A stretch of 9,180 bases of DNA from Bacillota bacterium (GTDB taxonomy: Bacteria; Bacillota_A; Clostridia; DSM-8532), in contig JAFADM010000073.1 of the NCBI GenBank assembly GCA_023424865.1, positions 1 to 9,180 on the forward strand. Reading direction: 5' to 3'. Positions within the stretch are counted from its first letter, which is position 1; every line of letters begins with the position of its first letter. The notes beneath the pieces were generated by a model. It worked only from the letters and a program-made list of their open reading frames with translations. It did not search any database and was not told where the DNA came from. Below are positions 5,865-9,180 of the stretch, in pieces. A program made the position numbers and the translations under genes.

Positions 5865-5940
5865 TGGAGCTGAAAGTGGGACTCGAACCCACGACCTGCT
5901 GATTACAAATCAGCTGCTCTACCAGCTGAGCTACTCCAGC
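5865..5940 (-). tRNA. tRNA-Thr (anticodon TGT), CCA encoded
   Basis: The minus strand folds into a full 76-nt cloverleaf: acceptor GCTGGAG/TTTCAGC with two G-U pairs, D-arm GCTC/GAGC, anticodon arm GCTGA/TCAGC with loop TTTGTAA, and T-arm GTGGG-TTCGAGT-CCCAC. The anticodon TGT (complement of 5905-5907) decodes ACA threonine codons. The discriminator is T and the 3' CCA (5867-5865) is encoded. It lies seven bases after tRNA-Glu and is very likely co-transcribed with it. Confidence 0.97.
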
Positions 5941-5947
5941 GAAAAAA

Positions 5948-6022
5948 TGGTGACCCCTAGGGGATTCGAACCCCTGTAGCCGCCGTGAGAGGGCGGAGTC
6001 TTGACCGCTTGACCAAGGGGCC
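5948..6022 (-). tRNA. tRNA-Glu (anticodon CTC), CCA encoded
   Basis: A 75-nt cloverleaf on the minus strand: acceptor GGCCCCT/AGGGGTC, anticodon arm CCGCC/GGCGG with loop CTCTCAC, and T-arm with GGTTCGAATCC. The anticodon CTC (complement of 5987-5989) decodes GAG glutamate codons. The CCA is encoded at 5950-5948. It is first in the two-tRNA transcript. Confidence 0.97.
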
Positions 6023-6055
6023 ACACATTGCGTCCGGAAAAACCGAACAAAAACT

Positions 6056-6084
6056 ATTTTAACTGCTTCCGGGCGACTTGTCAA
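6056..6084 (-). promoter_or_regulatory. Promoter of the tRNA-Glu/tRNA-Thr unit
   Basis: TTGACA (6084-6079) and TAAAAT (6061-6056) are separated by 17 bases, close to the vegetative consensus. Initiation is expected near 6049, about 27 bases before the mature 5' end of tRNA-Glu. It lies between the end of rnr and the tRNAs, so the tRNAs need not depend on rnr transcription. I see no GC-rich terminator for rnr in 6085-6127. Confidence 0.8.
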
Positions 6085-6127
6085 TATAAATCATATTTTT
6101 ATTTTATGCTTTTTTAAAAGTACAAAA

Positions 6128-9100
6128 TCAGGTCGGATTTTCGTCCTTTGATTTCGCTTTTTGGGGTTTCGAAGCCTTTCCTGGAGCTTTTGGCAACGTG
6201 ACTCCGCTTTGCTCCAAAGCTGGCTTCGGCTCCGTCTTCTCCGCTTCCTTTACAGCTTTACGTGTTTTTGCTCCTTGGGATGCTTTCCTCGACTTTACCG
6301 ATGGGTTTTCCATTGCTGCTTCAGGGGAATCGGCCTTCTTTTTCCCGGTATTTTGCTTAGCTTCCTTGGGTTTCTTTTCAGGGATAACCTTTTCAGCCGC
6401 ATCCTTTTTCCTGGCAGCTGATTTCTTTGGTGCCGGTGATTTGGCCTTTACGTCAGCCCCATTAACGTTAGATCCCTTAACAACTGTTTCGGGCACAGGG
6501 GCTTCCTTTACAAGAGGTTCCCTTGCAGAGGTCTTTTTACTTTCATTAGGCTTCTTTTTCTCGGAAGTTCCTTTTGTATTTCGGGTTGTCTTTGTACTCT
6601 TATCCCCGTTAAATTTCTTTGCATCCTTACCGGCGTTTGTTTGCTTTGTTTTCTTTGTTTCCTTCATTTCTCCGGATTCTCCGACGATGGTCCCGGATGC
6701 TTTTTCTGACTTATCCTTGTTGGTTGCGTAGGTTGGTTTTACAACATCTGAAGAAGCAGCTGTTCTTTTTTCTTCAAAGGGCTTTGCTTCTTTATTAGCT
6801 TCGGCAACAGGCGAGCTTACCCCATTTCCAACGGGACGGGAAGCTTTTCCAAACCGATCCGCCTTATCTCCATTATAGCCCTTACCTTTGTGTTTCCCTT
6901 TTTTTGCCCCTTTTCCGGATTTCTTTCCAAATTCGCTTTTGCGCCGCTCTTCGCGGTTTTTCCAACGGGGTGCTTCTTGATTCCTGTCTGTGCGGGGATG
7001 CTTCACCCGGCTTATGAAATCGGAGGGACGTTCCTTTATAACGCCGGTCTCCTCTTCTCCTTCTTTCATCAGCATAAAGTCAATCTGCCTGCTCTCCGGA
7101 CTGGACTTAACAAGCTGAACACGGACATGATCCCCTATTCTGTGGGTTGTTCGTGTTCTTTCGCCTATAAGGGAAAGGGAACGTTCATCAAAAATATAGT
7201 AGTCGTCCTCAAGACTGCTGATACGGATAAGTCCCTCTATGGTGTTTTCAAGCTCTACGAACATGCCGAAGGACGTAATATTGGAAATAATACCGTCAAA
7301 GTATTCCCCTACCTTATCCTTCATGTATTCGGCCTTTTTCAGATCCTCGCAATCCCTTTCAGCATCCTGTGCAGCCCGTTCTCTTTCGGAGCTGGATCTG
7401 GCAATATCGGGGAGAAGCATTTTGTAATGAGAGGTTCGCTTTTCGTTGAGCTTCCCCTTTATCTGCTCCTTCATAATTCGGTGAATAATAAGATCCGGAT
7501 ACCTTCGAATGGGTGAGGTAAAATGAGAATAGTAATCAGCCGCAAGTCCGAAGTGCCAGTCATGGACATCACTGTACCGGGCTTTCTGAAGGGAGCGAAG
7601 CATAATCATATTAATCGCTTTTTCCTCCGGCTTGCCCTTGATGAGCTTAATAATTTCCTGAAGGGCTTTGGGGTGAACATCCCTGTAACCCTTAAGACGG
7701 TAACCGAAGGTCCCTAAAACCGTATTCAGGTTCTCCATTTTCTCCGGATCCGGATCCTCATGTATACGGTATACAAAAGGCACGCCGATCCAGTAAAAAT
7801 GCTCTGAAACCACTTCATTGCAAAGGAGCATAAACTCCTCGATGATGCCGTTGGCTATGTTTGTTTTATACCGCTTTATTTCGATGGGCTTTCCGGATTG
7901 ATCCACGATGATTTTAGCCTCGTCGAATTCAAAATCCACGGATCCGCGACGGGTACGCCTGCTTTTTAAAACCTGTGCAAGCTCCCTCATTTTGTAAAAA
8001 TCCTGTAGAAAGTCCTTATAGCGCTCCTTAAGCTCCCCGTCGTCCTCCTCCAGTATTTTATAGACATTGGTATAGGTCATTCGCTCCCTTACGTGAATAA
8101 CACTGTCGAAGATTTCATGGGAAACCACCCTGCCATTGGTGTCTATGTCCATCAAAACGCTGAAGGCCAGTCTGTCCACATTGGCATTAAGGCTGCATAT
8201 GCCGTTGGAGAGCTCTCTTGGAAGCATGGGAATGACCCGGTCAGGAAAATAAACGCTTGTTCCGCGGGCAACAGCCTCGTTATCAAGCTCGCTTCCTTCC
8301 CTGACATAGTGGGTAACATCGGCAATATGAACCCCCAGCCGATATAGCCCGGAGGGCAAAAGCTCAAGTGAAACGGCGTCATCCAGATCCCGGGCATCCT
8401 CGCCGTCGATGGTGACCATTTTAAGGGAGCGCAGATCCCGGCGCCCTTCAAAATCGGAAGGCAGCACCTCTTTGGGAGCGTTTTTTGCTTCCTCAACCAC
8501 CTTTTCGGGAAACTCAAAGGGTATGCCATAGGCCCGGATGATGGACAAAACATCCACTCCGGCAGAATCCGCATCCCCTAAAACCTCAATGATTTTACCT
8601 TCAGCATTCCGGCTGGGTTCAGGCCATTTGGTGATTTCAACAACCACCTTCTGCCCCTTTTTAGCACCGTTGATGAGGTCCTTTGGAATAAAAATATCTC
8701 CGGACAAACGGGCATGATCCGGTATAACAAAGCCAAAATAGTCGCTTTTATCAAATTTCCCCACAATGGTCTTATTGGCCCGTTCAAGTATGCGAATAAT
8801 CTCGCCTTCACGCCTTTTATCGCCTATAACACCGCGTTCCAGGCGGGCAACCACCCTGTCGCCGTGCATGGCTCCGCCTAAGGCATTGGCAGGGACAAAG
8901 ACATCCTCCTCGCCATTATCGGGCATGACAAAGCCAAAACCCCTGGCATGGCCCTGAAACTTGCCGACGGCAAGCCCCATTCGTTCAGGAACGCCATAGC
9001 GATCCTTTCTTGTTTTTATAATGAGCCCCTTGCTTTCCATGTCGTCTACCATAGCCGTAAAAAGAGGCAAATCCTCCTTAGGCACATCCAGCACCATATA

Positions 9101-9175
9101 AAGCTCGTCCAACAATAACGGTTTATAGGCTTGATCACGCATAAACGACAGCAGGCGCTGTTTTCTTTCTTCCAT
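6128..9175 (-). CDS. rnr: Ribonuclease R with a very long lysine-rich C-terminal tail
   Basis: RNase R is a processive 3'-5' exoribonuclease of the RNB/RNase II family that degrades structured RNA and takes part in RNA quality control. Domain order: N-terminal winged-helix region (about 1-65), cold-shock domains with ARGFGFV (77-83) and YFGFVIP (146-152), and the RNB domain with TIDGEDARDLDDAV (255-268). The RNB domain carries the four metal-binding Asp residues 257, 263, 265 and 266. HFTSPIRRYPDL (551-562) forms the catalytic Arg region, and an S1 domain lies near 622-705. Residues about 706-1015 are low-complexity, rich in Lys, Glu, Ala, Thr, Ser and Pro, with no aromatic after Phe855. Typical Bacillota RNase R has about 710-800 residues, so this tail is unusually long. 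The start matches known N-termini, but its ribosome binding site lies outside the window. The smpB gene often found downstream is absent here. Confidence 0.95.
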   Translation of the reverse strand: MEERKQRLLSFMRDQAYKPLLLDELYMVLDVPKEDLPLFTAMVDDMESKGLIIKTRKDRYGVPERMGLAVGKFQGHARGFGFVMPDNGEEDVFVPANALGGAMHGDRVVARLERGVIGDKRREGEIIRILERANKTIVGKFDKSDYFGFVIPDHARLSGDIFIPKDLINGAKKGQKVVVEITKWPEPSRNAEGKIIEVLGDADSAGVDVLSIIRAYGIPFEFPEKVVEEAKNAPKEVLPSDFEGRRDLRSLKMVTIDGEDARDLDDAVSLELLPSGLYRLGVHIADVTHYVREGSELDNEAVARGTSVYFPDRVIPMLPRELSNGICSLNANVDRLAFSVLMDIDTNGRVVSHEIFDSVIHVRERMTYTNVYKILEEDDGELKERYKDFLQDFYKMRELAQVLKSRRTRRGSVDFEFDEAKIIVDQSGKPIEIKRYKTNIANGIIEEFMLLCNEVVSEHFYWIGVPFVYRIHEDPDPEKMENLNTVLGTFGYRLKGYRDVHPKALQEIIKLIKGKPEEKAINMIMLRSLQKARYSDVHDWHFGLAADYYSHFTSPIRRYPDLIIHRIMKEQIKGKLNEKRTSHYKMLLPDIARSSSERERAAQDAERDCEDLKKAEYMKDKVGEYFDGIISNITSFGMFVELENTIEGLIRISSLEDDYYIFDERSLSLIGERTRTTHRIGDHVRVQLVKSSPESRQIDFMLMKEGEEETGVIKERPSDFISRVKHPRTDRNQEAPRWKNREERRKSEFGKKSGKGAKKGKHKGKGYNGDKADRFGKASRPVGNGVSSPVAEANKEAKPFEEKRTAASSDVVKPTYATNKDKSEKASGTIVGESGEMKETKKTKQTNAGKDAKKFNGDKSTKTTRNTKGTSEKKKPNESKKTSAREPLVKEAPVPETVVKGSNVNGADVKAKSPAPKKSAARKKDAAEKVIPEKKPKEAKQNTGKKKADSPEAAMENPSVKSRKASQGAKTRKAVKEAEKTEPKPALEQSGVTLPKAPGKASKPQKAKSKDENPT

Positions 9176-9180
9176 AAGTT

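Noticed and set aside
5719..6084. 121-codon minus-strand open frame
   Set aside because: It runs straight through both tRNA genes. Its VAQLVEQ-like segment is the well-known false translation of a tRNA.
6198..6731. Long plus-strand frame opposite the rnr tail
   Set aside because: It is the antisense shadow of a low-complexity lysine-rich coding region, with no family resemblance.
6890..7516. 208-codon plus-strand frame
   Set aside because: It is antisense to the conserved S1 and catalytic regions of RNase R, with no domain or ribosome binding site.

Overview
The window looks like chromosomal DNA from a low-to-mid GC Gram-positive, most likely a Clostridia-type member of the Firmicutes (Bacillota). 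The grounds are strong AGGAGG-type ribosome binding sites, TTGACA/TATAAT-type promoters, CCA-encoded tRNA genes, a Bacillota-style RNase R and compact head-to-tail operons. This placement is an inference from style and protein families, not a match to a named species. Every supported gene lies on the minus strand, so the region reads from high to low coordinates.

Reading in the direction of transcription: (1) 9175-6128 encodes RNase R (rnr), whose catalytic core is followed by an unusually long, lysine-rich, low-complexity tail of about 300 residues. (2) 6084-5826 is a small tRNA unit: a consensus promoter, tRNA-Glu(CTC), tRNA-Thr(TGT) and an intrinsic terminator. (3) After an AT-rich gap of about 300 bp come a DedA-family membrane protein, a GT4 glycosyltransferase and an overlapping DUF374/LPLAT-like acyltransferase. 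Together they suggest membrane lipid or glycolipid work. The DedA gene stops early, and a hydrophobic continuation lies in the -1 frame. (4) A leader of about 250 nt (about 2973-2730) holds a -10 box, a GC-rich foldable segment, a 42-codon open frame and a strong intrinsic terminator just before the next gene. (5) 2729-15 is a tightly coupled pair: an M20-family N-carbamoyl-amino-acid hydrolase/allantoate-amidohydrolase-like enzyme, then a HutF-like amidohydrolase/deaminase. A further gene probably starts at the window edge.

The most interesting part is the leader plus the hydrolase pair. A deaminase/deiminase of the HutF type joined to a carbamoylase-type M20 enzyme suggests stepwise breakdown of an N-formimidoyl-, N-amidino- or ureido-type nitrogen compound to an amino acid and ammonia. 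The terminator lies between the only visible promoter-like sequence and the first gene, so expression may be controlled by attenuation. I could not assign the leader to any riboswitch class I know. It may be an undescribed regulatory RNA, a leader-peptide attenuator, or a dispersed structured repeat carrying a terminator.
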